Shown: positions 34,686 to 43,195, numbered from the stretch's first letter. The stretch: 64,000 nucleotides of DNA from Betaproteobacteria bacterium LSUCC0117 (GCA_030441535.1 JAUJFZ010000007.1:55147-119146); one strand, 5' to 3'. The notes: a model not told the origin generated them from the letters alone. Numbers and translations: made by a program.

Positions 34686-35474
34686 ATGAAAATAAAAGTA
34701 AAAGATCTCACCGTCAACTACAGCATCCACGGAGGTGTGGGCCCCTGGGTGACGCTGGCGCACCCGCACAGCTCGAATCATTCGGCATGGGCGGCACTGG
34801 CGACCGACTTGGCAGCTAACCACCGTGTGCTGTGCTTTGATGCGCGGGGTCATGGCGAAACCACGGCAACCGCGCCCCCCTACACCATGGCGCAACTGGC
34901 AGATGACGCGTTTGCGCTGTTGAATGCCCTAGAGATCGAACAAACCCATTGGGTCGGTCAGGCCATGGGGGCCATGGTGGGGCAGGCGCTGGCAATTCAA
35001 AACCCCCAAGCTGTCTTGAGTTTGGTGTTGGCCGACTCCACCCTCGGTAACCCCGCAGGCATGCAACCTGTTTGGGCTGAGCGCAACGCGGCTGTGCGAT
35101 CGCAGGGCCTGGGCTCGGTACTTGAGAGCACGTTGCAGCGGTGGTTCATGCCACAGACCCTGCAGCATCAAACCGCGTTGATCACGCAGGTCACCCAGAT
35201 GATTTTGCAAACGTCTGTTGACGGCTATGTTGGCGGCAGCAGCGCGATGGCGTCGATGGATCTGTCAGCGACGATTGACCAGATACGTTGCCCCACCTTG
35301 GTCATGGTTGGGGAGCATGATCCAGCAACACCGGTTGCGATGTCCCAAGCGATACACGCAAAAATTGCAGGCTCGACGCTGGTCGTCCTACCCGACTGTT
35401 CACATATGTCCTACCTCGAACAGCCCGAGTTGTTCAACCGGCAGGTGCTGACATTTTTATCGCGACTTCAATAA
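34686..35474 (+). CDS. Alpha/beta hydrolase-fold protein, enol-lactonase-like, nucleophile replaced by Ala
   Basis: This 262-residue protein resembles 3-oxoadipate enol-lactonase (PcaD): AHPHSSNHSAW (oxyanion loop), CFDARGHGET, ALLNALEIEQTHWVGQAMGAMVGQALA and LVMVGEHDPATP. At the nucleophile elbow the usual GxSxG reads GQAMG, with Ala93 (codon GCC at 34962-34964) in place of Ser. The acid Asp212 (GEHDPAT) and His240 (CSHMSYLEQP) of the triad are kept. Ordinary ester hydrolysis by Ser is thus not possible. A His/Asp-based lyase, isomerase, decarboxylase or cofactor-free oxygenase activity is conceivable. The reading frame is intact, so this is not simple decay. Its end overlaps the convergent gene by seven bases. 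Confidence 0.82.
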   Translation: MKIKVKDLTVNYSIHGGVGPWVTLAHPHSSNHSAWAALATDLAANHRVLCFDARGHGETTATAPPYTMAQLADDAFALLNALEIEQTHWVGQAMGAMVGQALAIQNPQAVLSLVLADSTLGNPAGMQPVWAERNAAVRSQGLGSVLESTLQRWFMPQTLQHQTALITQVTQMILQTSVDGYVGGSSAMASMDLSATIDQIRCPTLVMVGEHDPATPVAMSQAIHAKIAGSTLVVLPDCSHMSYLEQPELFNRQVLTFLSRLQ

Positions 35475-36352
35475 CCCGGCGGCCTTGAACAAACATCAGC
35501 GTAGTCATAACGCTGGCTAATGCCGCCACTGGTCTCGTAGATGTTCAGCATTGCTTGATAGCCGCTGTCTGTGATGGCGATCTCTTCGGTCCAGCAGCCG
35601 AGCTGCTGATAGTCATGGATGCACTGCACCAGAACGGACCGTTGGATCGATGGGAAATATGACGCCAAATCATCTGCAAGCGCAGTCGCTGCTGTGCCGA
35701 CCAAATGGGCCTTGGCGGCTTTGTAGGCTTTGGCAAACGCAACGGCCTCTTCGGTTTGCAACCACTCGCGGGTGGCGGCCAAACTCGAAAAGCTGCAGGG
35801 CCCAACGGCTGGGCCAACCGTTGAGACGATGTGTCCCGCACCATCGGCAACCAACTGCTGCGGAGCGGGCCCTTGTTGGTGGATGTAGTCGCCAACGCCG
35901 TCGCGAAATGCTTGGTCCATCTCAGCAGGCGGCAAATTGAGTAACTGAATTTTGTTGATGTCGATGCCCCGCTGAAGGCACGCGTACTTGAACATTTGCA
36001 TCGGCTGGCCACCATGCAAGATCAACAATTTCGACCCCTCTAAGTTTTTCCAATTGAAATCGGACTGCGGCTGACGCCCTGTTAAAAAGAAACCGTCCAT
36101 CTCGTTAACGACAGCGAAATGCAAACACGGTGACGGCTTGCCTTGGTTGAGAAACCCAAAGGCGTTTGTTAAAGTGGTTTGGACGACGTCTGCGCTGCCA
36201 TCTAGCAAGGCGTCCACAGCCGATCGACCGGGTGTCGCAACAGACCAGGCACAGTCAAGGCCCTCAGATTTCAGAAATGACCGCGTCAGCGTCACGACGA
36301 GTGGCGCGTAAAAAGCGGTCAGCCATGTGAATTGAATGCGGATTTTTTTCAT
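35468..36352 (-). CDS. NMT1/THI5-like (ABC substrate-binding fold) protein without signal peptide
   Basis: The ATG at 36352 (MKKIRIQFTWLTAFYAPLVVTL, 294 residues) looks like the natural start; an in-frame start at 36391 adds 13 residues. The sequence follows the NMT1/THI5 periplasmic-binding-protein pattern (FYAPLVVTLTRSFLKSEGLDCAWSV, ALLDGSADVVQTTLTNAFGF, KNLEGSKLLILHGGQPMQMFKYAC). Neither start gives a convincing export signal. It could be a cytoplasmic enzyme or sensor using the binding-protein fold rather than a transporter component. There is no adjacent permease of its own family. It is divergent from the SMP-30 operon. Confidence 0.6.
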   Translation of the reverse strand: MKKIRIQFTWLTAFYAPLVVTLTRSFLKSEGLDCAWSVATPGRSAVDALLDGSADVVQTTLTNAFGFLNQGKPSPCLHFAVVNEMDGFFLTGRQPQSDFNWKNLEGSKLLILHGGQPMQMFKYACLQRGIDINKIQLLNLPPAEMDQAFRDGVGDYIHQQGPAPQQLVADGAGHIVSTVGPAVGPCSFSSLAATREWLQTEEAVAFAKAYKAAKAHLVGTAATALADDLASYFPSIQRSVLVQCIHDYQQLGCWTEEIAITDSGYQAMLNIYETSGGISQRYDYADVCSRPPGY

Positions 36353-36486
36353 ACGCAAATATTCCCGTATCGCCTCACTCGCCGCTGTCACCTAGGATTC
36401 ACCTTTTGCCCTATGTCACCTTCGCGATAGAGCCGGTTTAGCGGCGACTGCCAGAATGAAGATAACGTCTCTTTTGGAGAAGCTGA

Positions 36487-37368
36487 ATGGACTGGCGTGT
36501 CGTTGTGCCCTGTGCAAACGCTCTTGGCGAGGGTCCCCATTGGGATCCCCGAAGCCATGTTCTATGGTGGATCGACGTTATTGGGTGCAAGCTCTCACGC
36601 TACACACTGGCCGATCAAACGGTCCAAGAATGGGAAACGCCCCGATTTCCCGCCGCAATCGCGCAGTATGGGGAATCAGCGCTGGTCATCAACGGTCGGA
36701 ATTGGACCGCGCACTTTGACCCCAACACCGGCAGCTGGACGACGCTTGACTTAGAGGGGGTTGATTTCTCGGTCGAGCGGCTGAATGATGGGCGCGTCGA
36801 CGCCATGGGGCGTTGGTGGACGGGATCCATGGATCGGCAGCTGAAGGCCCCCATCGGTGGGCTTTACTGCTGGTCATCGGGAAATCAGTGGGTACGTCAC
36901 GCCGATGGGATTGAACTGGGCAACGGGATCGGCTGGAGTCCTGACAGCCGCTGGATTTACGTCACCGATACGCCGGCGCGGATGATTTACCGCTACGCTT
37001 TTGACCTCGAAGGCGGTCAAGTCGGTGCGCGATCCAATTGGGTGGAGATCCCTGAGGGCGGGGGTCATCCCGACGGTCTGACGGTTGATGCTGAGGGTCA
37101 TATTTGGAGCGCCCAAATTGGCGCGGGGGCGATCAATCGCTACAACCCAGAAGGGGTGCTTGTGGCAACGCTCCATGTGCCGGTGCCAAGACCCACATCG
37201 GTCACGTTTGGTGGTCCTGAAATGAAAACAATCTTCGTTACCACCGCCACGTTGGATTTGGCACCAGGCCAAGCACATCAGTACCCTGAAAGTGGCCATC
37301 TGTTTGCACTGGAAACCGACATCAGGGGTGTTCCAGAAAATCGCCTGCAACTGTCTATCCCTATCTGA
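36487..37368 (+). CDS. SMP-30/gluconolactonase family lactonase
   Basis: This 293-residue six-bladed beta-propeller protein has metal-ligand and active-site motifs LGEGPHWDPRSHVLWWIDVIG, SVERLNDGRVDAMGRWWTGSMD, ELGNGIGWSPDSRWIYVTDT and GHPDGLTVDAEGHIWSAQIG. Family members open sugar or other lactones using a divalent metal. It heads a long plus-strand operon with a decarboxylase-like protein, thiolase/DUF35, dehydrogenase and ABC importer. Hydrolysis of a lactone intermediate in that pathway is the obvious guess. The second gene begins 20 bases later, preceded by an AAAAGGAGA ribosome-binding site. Confidence 0.88.
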   Translation: MDWRVVVPCANALGEGPHWDPRSHVLWWIDVIGCKLSRYTLADQTVQEWETPRFPAAIAQYGESALVINGRNWTAHFDPNTGSWTTLDLEGVDFSVERLNDGRVDAMGRWWTGSMDRQLKAPIGGLYCWSSGNQWVRHADGIELGNGIGWSPDSRWIYVTDTPARMIYRYAFDLEGGQVGARSNWVEIPEGGGHPDGLTVDAEGHIWSAQIGAGAINRYNPEGVLVATLHVPVPRPTSVTFGGPEMKTIFVTTATLDLAPGQAHQYPESGHLFALETDIRGVPENRLQLSIPI

Positions 37369-37388
37369 TAAACCCAAAAGGAGACAAC

Positions 37389-37772
37389 ATGGAAAAGAAA
37401 ACACCGCTATACGAGGCTGGACTCAAGACGAGAACCGAGGTGCTGGGCAAGGAATACGTAGACAACGCGTTCAAGTCGGCGGATGCCTTCAATCTGCCGT
37501 TTCAAGAGTTCATAACGGAATATGCATGGGGCGGCGTTTGGACGCGCCCAGGCCTAGATAGGAAAACACGCAGTTTCCTTAATTTGGGGATGCTGGCGGC
37601 GCTGAATCGACCCCACGAGATCAAAATCCACGTGCGCGGTGCGCTGAATAACGGTCTCACCAAGGAGGAGATCGCGGAGGTTTTCTTTCAGGTCGCGATT
37701 TATTGCGGCGTGCCTGCAGCGCTGGATGCCATTCGGGTCGCAAAAGAAGTCTTTAAAGAAATGGACGTCTGA
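37389..37772 (+). CDS. Carboxymuconolactone decarboxylase family protein, copy 2
   Basis: This 127-residue protein is a close paralogue of the protein at 34082-34459: WTRPGLDRKTRSFLNLGMLAALNRPHEIKIHVRGALNNGLTKEEI and IYCGVPAALDAIRVAKEVFKEM. A strong Shine-Dalgarno sequence (AAAGGAGA) precedes it. It overlaps the following thiolase-like gene by one base, the last stop base being the first base of the ATG. Two near-copies in divergent operons of one island suggest recent duplication and either hetero-oligomer formation or specialisation. Confidence 0.85.
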   Translation: MEKKTPLYEAGLKTRTEVLGKEYVDNAFKSADAFNLPFQEFITEYAWGGVWTRPGLDRKTRSFLNLGMLAALNRPHEIKIHVRGALNNGLTKEEIAEVFFQVAIYCGVPAALDAIRVAKEVFKEMDV

Positions 37773-38917
37773 TGCCCGCAAAGAGCCAAAGCGCCCCAAG
37801 CGTCGCTGTGGTTGGCGTGGGCAATACCCGGTATGGGCTTATGCCGGAGTACGACGCGTACGACCTGGGTGTCATCGCGTTAAAGCAGGCGCTGGATGAC
37901 GCGAATCTGTCCATCGACAGCATTGACGGACTTATTCTGAGTCGGGTACCCGACTACCAAAGATTCGCCGAAATGTGCGGCATGAATCCCAACTACACCA
38001 TGACCACGCCAGGTCATGGGCGCTTTGCAGGTATTTGCGTTCAAACCGCAGTTGCCGTCCTCCAGGCGGGATTGGCAAAGACGGTAGCGCTGGTTTACGG
38101 GAATAACGGTAAATCGGCTGGGCAACGGTACGGCGGTGACACCGATAGCTATGGCAGTGGCGGCGCGGGTTTTTGGTTCCCTTACGGGATGACGTCGCCC
38201 GGCGCTTTTCATGCATTGATGATGCAGTCACACATGACGCGCTACGGCACGACTGCCGAGCAGCTTGCCCATATACCGATGGCCTTTCGCTATCACGCAT
38301 CGCTTAATCCCCAAGCGGTGATGCGCCAGACCTTTGACCTCGATACCTACATGGACGCGCGGTATATCTGCGAGCCGTTGCGTTTGTTGGACTACTGTTT
38401 GATCAACGATGGTGGTGTCGCACTGATTTTGACAACTGAAGATCGCGCACGCGATGGTCCGAAAAAACCGGTGTTCATTCGGTCGATGGCGCAACGATCT
38501 GCCTTTGTAGATTCAACGTTCCCGCCAAAGGATTTTTGGTATGAACCGATGCGATCCGCAGCAGCCGAGACGTTTGCCTCGATCGATGTCAATCAAAGCG
38601 ACATGGATGCTTTGATGATCTACGACAACTTTTCACCGACAGTTCTCTTTAGCCTTGAAGGCTTCGGCTATTGCAACGCTGGTGAAGGGGGGGCTTTCAT
38701 CGAAAGTGGTCAACTCCGACTGGGTGGGAACTTCCCTACGAACACGTCAGGCGGTCATTTGTCGGAGTCTTATATGCAAGGCTGGGCGTTACAACTTGAA
38801 GCCGTTCGGCAAATCAGGGGAAGCTGCGGTGAGCGCCAGGTCAAGGACGCACGCCACGTGCACTACATGGCCGCTGCACCCGTGATTACCTCTATCGTTT
38901 ATGGAGAGGAACCATGA
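37772..38917 (+). CDS. Thiolase-fold protein, Ltp2/SCP-x-like, lacking the usual nucleophilic Cys
   Basis: This 381-residue thiolase-superfamily protein starts SVAVVGVGNTRYGLMPEYDAYDLGVIALKQAL. In the position where thiolases have a Cys in a CASG-type motif it has GHGRFAGICVQTA, with Arg/Phe at the aligned position. At the C-terminus the canonical GHP motif reads NTSGGHLSESYMQGWALQLEAVRQIRG. Both changes match Ltp2-type aldolases of steroid side-chain degradation, which work with a DUF35 partner. Here a DUF35 gene follows immediately (four-base overlap). I infer a retro-aldol lyase releasing acetyl-CoA or propionyl-CoA from a beta-hydroxyacyl-CoA. A simple thiolase is less likely. Confidence 0.78.
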   Translation: MPAKSQSAPSVAVVGVGNTRYGLMPEYDAYDLGVIALKQALDDANLSIDSIDGLILSRVPDYQRFAEMCGMNPNYTMTTPGHGRFAGICVQTAVAVLQAGLAKTVALVYGNNGKSAGQRYGGDTDSYGSGGAGFWFPYGMTSPGAFHALMMQSHMTRYGTTAEQLAHIPMAFRYHASLNPQAVMRQTFDLDTYMDARYICEPLRLLDYCLINDGGVALILTTEDRARDGPKKPVFIRSMAQRSAFVDSTFPPKDFWYEPMRSAAAETFASIDVNQSDMDALMIYDNFSPTVLFSLEGFGYCNAGEGGAFIESGQLRLGGNFPTNTSGGHLSESYMQGWALQLEAVRQIRGSCGERQVKDARHVHYMAAAPVITSIVYGEEP

Positions 38918-39330
38918 CAAAGCCAGCCTACGCAAAGCCCCTGCCTGAGTTAACAGTGCCCATGAAGCCCTATTGGGAGGGGCTGCGCCAACGTCGCGTC
39001 ATGATTCAAGTCTGTGAAGACTGCGGGCGCTTCAGGTTTCCTGCCGCCTCGGTGTGTCCGCAGTGCTTGTCGGACGAGAGCCACTGGGAACAGGTTAGCG
39101 GCAAAGGTCGGTTGGTTTCTGTTGCGACTTTTCACAAAGCATATTGGCCAAGTTTTGCAGCCGATATCCCCTACAGCGTGATCCAAGTTGAGCTCGACGT
39201 TGGCGTGAACGTTTACAGCAATTGGTTTGGCTCGCCCCCTGCCCATGCGGCGGAGGGTACGCCAGTGGTGGCGCAGTTCGAACCCGTGAGCGACGACATC
39301 ACCCTGCTTAAATTTCAATTAACGGAATAA
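38914..39330 (+). CDS. DUF35 OB-fold protein with zinc ribbon
   Basis: This 138-residue protein has an N-terminal rubredoxin-like zinc ribbon (CEDCGRFRFPAASVCPQC, CxxC-x10-CxxC) followed by a C-terminal OB-fold (GKGRLVSVATFHKAYWPSF, PYSVIQVELDVGVNVYSNW). DUF35 proteins pair with thiolase-like enzymes and are needed for their acyl-CoA chemistry. It overlaps the upstream thiolase-like gene (ATGA) and lies 4 bases before the alcohol dehydrogenase. Confidence 0.9.
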   Translation: MTKPAYAKPLPELTVPMKPYWEGLRQRRVMIQVCEDCGRFRFPAASVCPQCLSDESHWEQVSGKGRLVSVATFHKAYWPSFAADIPYSVIQVELDVGVNVYSNWFGSPPAHAAEGTPVVAQFEPVSDDITLLKFQLTE

Positions 39331-39334
39331 GCGG

Positions 39335-40375
39335 ATGAAAACAGTACTTGTCAGAAAGCCCGGTGACGTTAAAGCGCTGGAGTACACCACAGTGCCGGAT
39401 CCGACGCCAGCGCCCGATGAAGTGGTCATCAAGGTGTACCGATGTGGCGTTTGCTTCCATGATCTGGTTACCCGGAATGGTACTTTGAAGGCCGGCGTGA
39501 AGATGCCTTGCGTGCTCGGTCACGAGGTCGCGGGCGAGGTCGTCGCCCTGGGAAGCCAAGTCACAACGGCAAAGGTTGGTCATCGGGTCGCCACAACCCA
39601 ACGAAGCTACATCTGCGGACATTGCCGTTTTTGTCGCTCCGGCTTCGAAGCCCTGTGCCCAACACGTATCTTCATGGGCGACCATGGCTACAACGGCGGC
39701 TATGCAGAGTACCTGGCCGTCAGCGAGCGTTGCGTGACCGAGATACCTAACGGTGTTTCATATGACAGTGCGGCGATCGCCTCGTGCGCCATCGGGACTG
39801 GGCTGAACGCCATCCGCGATGTGGGTCGGGTGCAAATGGGGGAGGCAGTTTTGGTGACCGGCGCTGGCGGTGGTTTAGGGGTGCATGCAATCCAATTGGC
39901 GCGACTCGCTGGCGCTTTTGTCATTGCCCAAACCACATCCCAGGAGAAAGCGGCCGCTTTGAAAGCGCTTGGGGCAGACGCCGTGGTGGTGCATGCGAGG
40001 GGAGAGGACTTCTCCGAACAGGTGCGCGAAGCGACTGGCGGGCGTGGTGTGGATGTGGTGGTTGACAACGTAGGGACTGCGCTGTTCTCTGGCATTCGCA
40101 AGTCGCTGGCCATCCAAGGGCGGTGGTTACTCATTGGGCAGCTTTCCGGTGAGTTTGTACCTTTTAATCCCGCACAACTGTTCTTGAAAAACCAATCCAT
40201 GCTCTCGGTCACCAGTACGTCTAAGCGCCAACTGGAGGACGTTTTGCAGTTGCTAAGACAAGAGAAGCTGACGGCTTGTATTGACCAGACATATCCGTTG
40301 GAAGAAGCCCACCTGGCGCACACCCGACTTGAAGGCGGTGGCGCAATTGGCAGGCAGCTACTGACGCCAATATGA
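39335..40375 (+). CDS. Zinc-dependent alcohol dehydrogenase (MDR family)
   Basis: This 346-residue medium-chain dehydrogenase carries the catalytic zinc ligands in YRCGVCFHDLVTRNG and GHEVAGEVVAL, the structural zinc tetrad CGHCRFCRSGFEALC and the NAD(P)-binding motif VLVTGAGGGLGVHAIQLARLAGA. It oxidises an alcohol or reduces an aldehyde or ketone in the pathway. It is fifth in the SMP-30 operon; a 112-bp gap before livH holds the sequence similar to 36356-36377. Confidence 0.92.
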   Translation: MKTVLVRKPGDVKALEYTTVPDPTPAPDEVVIKVYRCGVCFHDLVTRNGTLKAGVKMPCVLGHEVAGEVVALGSQVTTAKVGHRVATTQRSYICGHCRFCRSGFEALCPTRIFMGDHGYNGGYAEYLAVSERCVTEIPNGVSYDSAAIASCAIGTGLNAIRDVGRVQMGEAVLVTGAGGGLGVHAIQLARLAGAFVIAQTTSQEKAAALKALGADAVVVHARGEDFSEQVREATGGRGVDVVVDNVGTALFSGIRKSLAIQGRWLLIGQLSGEFVPFNPAQLFLKNQSMLSVTSTSKRQLEDVLQLLRQEKLTACIDQTYPLEEAHLAHTRLEGGGAIGRQLLTPI

Positions 40376-40395
40376 CAAATTCCCGCATTGCCTCA
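40376..40395. repeat. Sequence similar to 36356-36377
   Basis: CAAAT-TCCCGCATTGCCTCA here matches CAAATATTCCCGTATCGCCTCA at 36356-36377, with two substitutions and a two-base gap. A GTSACAG-like sequence lies beyond each on the same side. Both are at gene boundaries of the island. It may be a shared regulatory element or the remnant of a duplicated gene start, since both read E-A-[I/M]-R-E-[Y/F] on the minus strand. Confidence 0.3.
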
Positions 40396-40487
40396 ATGAA
40401 AACCCTGTGACAACAACAGCATCCGGGCGCTAGCATATTTATGGGCTATTCAAAAACCACGTTGATTTTCCACGAGGGCACTAGGGC

Positions 40488-41429
40488 ATGATCGCATTAG
40501 AGAATTTTCTCCAGTCACTGATTGCCGGCGTTCTGATCGGCTCGCTCTACGGGCTGATGTGCGTTGGACTGGGCTTGATCTTTGGCTTGATGCGCGTGAT
40601 CAATTTCGCGCAAGGCGAGTTCTTCATGCTCGGTATGTACGGCGCCTTCTACCTGTTTGGGTGGATGGGGTTGAGCGGCATCATGGGGCCGCTGCTTGCA
40701 GCCGTCTTATCTGCTGGTTTCAGCTTCGCTATGGGTTGGGGTGTTCACCGGTTCTTGCTTTCAAATAGCACTGGGCGTGCAGTTGCAGGCACCGAAGGTG
40801 ATGGTCACTACCAGCAACTCATCCTCACACTTGGTGTCTCGTTGGTACTAGCGAACGGGGCCTTACTTGTATTCGGAAACTTGCCCCTGAGCATTCGGAC
40901 GCCTTACGCGTCGCAGGCATGGGAACTTGGACCGCTTGCCGATGATGGCATGTTGATGTTCTTCTTCAACCAAGCACGCGTCATGGCGCTTGTCGCCGCC
41001 GTTGTCGTGACCATGGCAACCTATTTATTCATATCGCGCTCACGGCTTGGGAAAACGTTGCGCGCGGCGGCTGACAACCCGGACGCCGCCACCTACATGG
41101 GTATTGATGTCGAACGTGCACACCGGATTTCGTTCTCGCTCGGGGTTGCAATCACGGCCATCGCCGGTGGCTTGGTCGCCTCTTATTACCCTTTCCAACC
41201 CTACATTGGTTTGGAGTTTGTCGTGATCATGTATGCGGGCGTCGTACTTGGCGGCCTCGGCAGCATCATGGGACCATTTTGGGGAGGATTGATCATCGGA
41301 TTGGTGCAGCAACTGTCTGCACTCTTTTTACCAATGCAACTTCAAAACGGAACAATTTTTGTGCTGTTCCTGTTGGTGATTCTGTTTAGACCTCAAGGTC
41401 TGTTTGGCAAGAATGTGGAGCGCGTCTGA
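40488..41429 (+). CDS. livH: Branched-chain amino acid type ABC permease (LivH)
   Basis: This 313-residue permease has about eight transmembrane segments and LivH motifs: LIAGVLIGSLYGLMCVGLGLIFGLMRVINFAQGEFFMLGMY, LGKTLRAAADNPDAATYMGIDVERAHRISFSLGVAITAIAGGL and YAGVVLGGLGSIMGPFWGGLIIGL. It is the first gene of the importer set and abuts livM by one base. In catabolic islands such importers often carry aromatic or short organic acids rather than amino acids. Confidence 0.93.
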   Translation: MIALENFLQSLIAGVLIGSLYGLMCVGLGLIFGLMRVINFAQGEFFMLGMYGAFYLFGWMGLSGIMGPLLAAVLSAGFSFAMGWGVHRFLLSNSTGRAVAGTEGDGHYQQLILTLGVSLVLANGALLVFGNLPLSIRTPYASQAWELGPLADDGMLMFFFNQARVMALVAAVVVTMATYLFISRSRLGKTLRAAADNPDAATYMGIDVERAHRISFSLGVAITAIAGGLVASYYPFQPYIGLEFVVIMYAGVVLGGLGSIMGPFWGGLIIGLVQQLSALFLPMQLQNGTIFVLFLLVILFRPQGLFGKNVERV

Positions 41430-43195
41430 TGCAAACATTACGTCATAACATCTACACCCAACTTGCGCTGTTCTCAGTGCTCTATTTGGGGGCGGCGCTC
41501 TTCGTTGACGATAACTATTTCAGATTCGTCTTGAGCACAGTGCCTATCTGGGCGGTGATGGGTATTTCTTGGAATATTTTTTCGGGCTATACCGGGCTGG
41601 TGTCTTTTGGTCACGCCGCATTTTTTGGTATCGGCGCGTACACGGTTGTCATCTTGTCCCTGAACTTTGATGTCTCGCCAGTGATTGGTATACCGTTGGG
41701 ATGCCTTGGCGGTTTGATCGCAGGGGTTTTGATTGGCTATCCAACCTTCCGACTGAAGGGGGTTTATTTTGCGCTCGCAATGTTGGCTTACCCACTCACG
41801 TTACTTTATATTTTCGAGTGGTTGGGTTACCAAGAGCCGACAATCCCGATGCGTACGGGTGCCGAGGGACTGTGGCACATGCAATTCGAGAATCCGTATT
41901 ATAACATCGTGGTCTCAGTTGCGATTATGTGTCTCGCGGTATGGGTATCCCACAAAATACATTCGTCTCGCTTCGGACTGTCACTCACAGCCATTAAGCA
42001 AAACGAAGCGGCGGCTGAATCTGCAGGACTCGACTCGACCAAATGGAAGCTGCGCTCAATCATGGTGTCTGGCGCACTCGCTGGACTAGCAGGCGGCTGG
42101 TACGCGGCATTGGTTTTGGTCGTTACACCCAACTCGGTGTTTGGTATGTTGACCTCATCACAGGCCATGATTGTCACCTTGTTTGGTGGCGTCTCGACGG
42201 TGTGGGGGCCTGTCATTGGTTCATTGGTTCTCATCCCGACCTCTGAAATCATTCAGGCAACCGTTGGCGAGAAATTACATGGTATCCACGGCGTCTTGTT
42301 GGGCGTTGCCATCATTTTGATGATGATCTTCGCACCCGATGGAATTCTCACCAAACTGAAATCGCTCGTTTTTAAACAGCGAAAAGATCCCAACGAGCAA
42401 GCGCCCCAAGTAACGCCACCCGCCACCGCTAGCGGTGATTCAAAGCGGCGAATCAGTGACGAGGTGATGCTCGATGTCCGCGGCATTTCGGTCTCATTTG
42501 GTGGATTGAAGGCAGTCTCTGATGTCACCTTCCAAGTCCACAAAGGGGAGGTTTTAGGCATTATTGGGCCGAACGGCGCTGGTAAAACGACGCTGTTCAA
42601 CTTACTGAATGGCTTCATCCCCGCGACCGCTGGTGAGATCACCTTCGCAAATACGAATTTGGTTGGATTGAAACCCAACCAAGTTTGTCGCCTCGGTGTC
42701 GGTCGAACGTTCCAAGTCGCTCGCTCTTTTTCAAGGCTCACTGTTCTTGACAACGTGGTCGTCGGTGCGTTTGCCAAAGATGACGACGACGATGTCGCGC
42801 GTCAGCATGCCATGGAGGCACTCGAATTAGTGGGTATGGCGGGCCATGCACAAACGCTTGCTGGCGGCCTCAACAGCCTGGAGCTGCGACTGATGGAGCT
42901 AGCCCGCGTGCTCGCCGGTCGTCCTGAATTGTTGCTGATGGACGAGACACTGGCTGGCCTTGGCGCTGAAGAGGTGGAGGTGATGCTCAGCACGATCACA
43001 AACCTCGCGAACCAGGGACAGTCGATTGTGATTATTGAACACACGATGCAGGCGATGGTTCGTTTGGTGGATCGCTTCATTGTTCTGAATCACGGTACCG
43101 TACTCGCGACTGGCGAACCAACGACCGTAATGAAAGATCCAGCAGTCGTCGAAGCTTATTTAGGTAAAAAGTGGGTGAACAATGCTACAGATTGA
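41429..43195 (+). CDS. livM: Fused ABC permease-ATPase (LivM-LivG)
   Basis: This 588-residue fusion has two parts. Residues about 1-330 are a LivM permease with MGISWNIFSGYTGLVSFGHAAFFGIGAYTVVIL and SAGLDSTKWKLRSIMVSGALAGLAGGWYAAL. After a linker (about 310-345) the LivG ATPase begins near residue 347, with Walker A GPNGAGKTT (about 380-388), Walker B LLLMDETLAGL and H-loop IIEHTM. The signature motif is the divergent GGLNSLELRLMELARVL instead of LSGGQ, as often in LivG. This fusion is common in Burkholderiales. It overlaps livF by 14 bases. Confidence 0.92.
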   Translation: MQTLRHNIYTQLALFSVLYLGAALFVDDNYFRFVLSTVPIWAVMGISWNIFSGYTGLVSFGHAAFFGIGAYTVVILSLNFDVSPVIGIPLGCLGGLIAGVLIGYPTFRLKGVYFALAMLAYPLTLLYIFEWLGYQEPTIPMRTGAEGLWHMQFENPYYNIVVSVAIMCLAVWVSHKIHSSRFGLSLTAIKQNEAAAESAGLDSTKWKLRSIMVSGALAGLAGGWYAALVLVVTPNSVFGMLTSSQAMIVTLFGGVSTVWGPVIGSLVLIPTSEIIQATVGEKLHGIHGVLLGVAIILMMIFAPDGILTKLKSLVFKQRKDPNEQAPQVTPPATASGDSKRRISDEVMLDVRGISVSFGGLKAVSDVTFQVHKGEVLGIIGPNGAGKTTLFNLLNGFIPATAGEITFANTNLVGLKPNQVCRLGVGRTFQVARSFSRLTVLDNVVVGAFAKDDDDDVARQHAMEALELVGMAGHAQTLAGGLNSLELRLMELARVLAGRPELLLMDETLAGLGAEEVEVMLSTITNLANQGQSIVIIEHTMQAMVRLVDRFIVLNHGTVLATGEPTTVMKDPAVVEAYLGKKWVNNATD

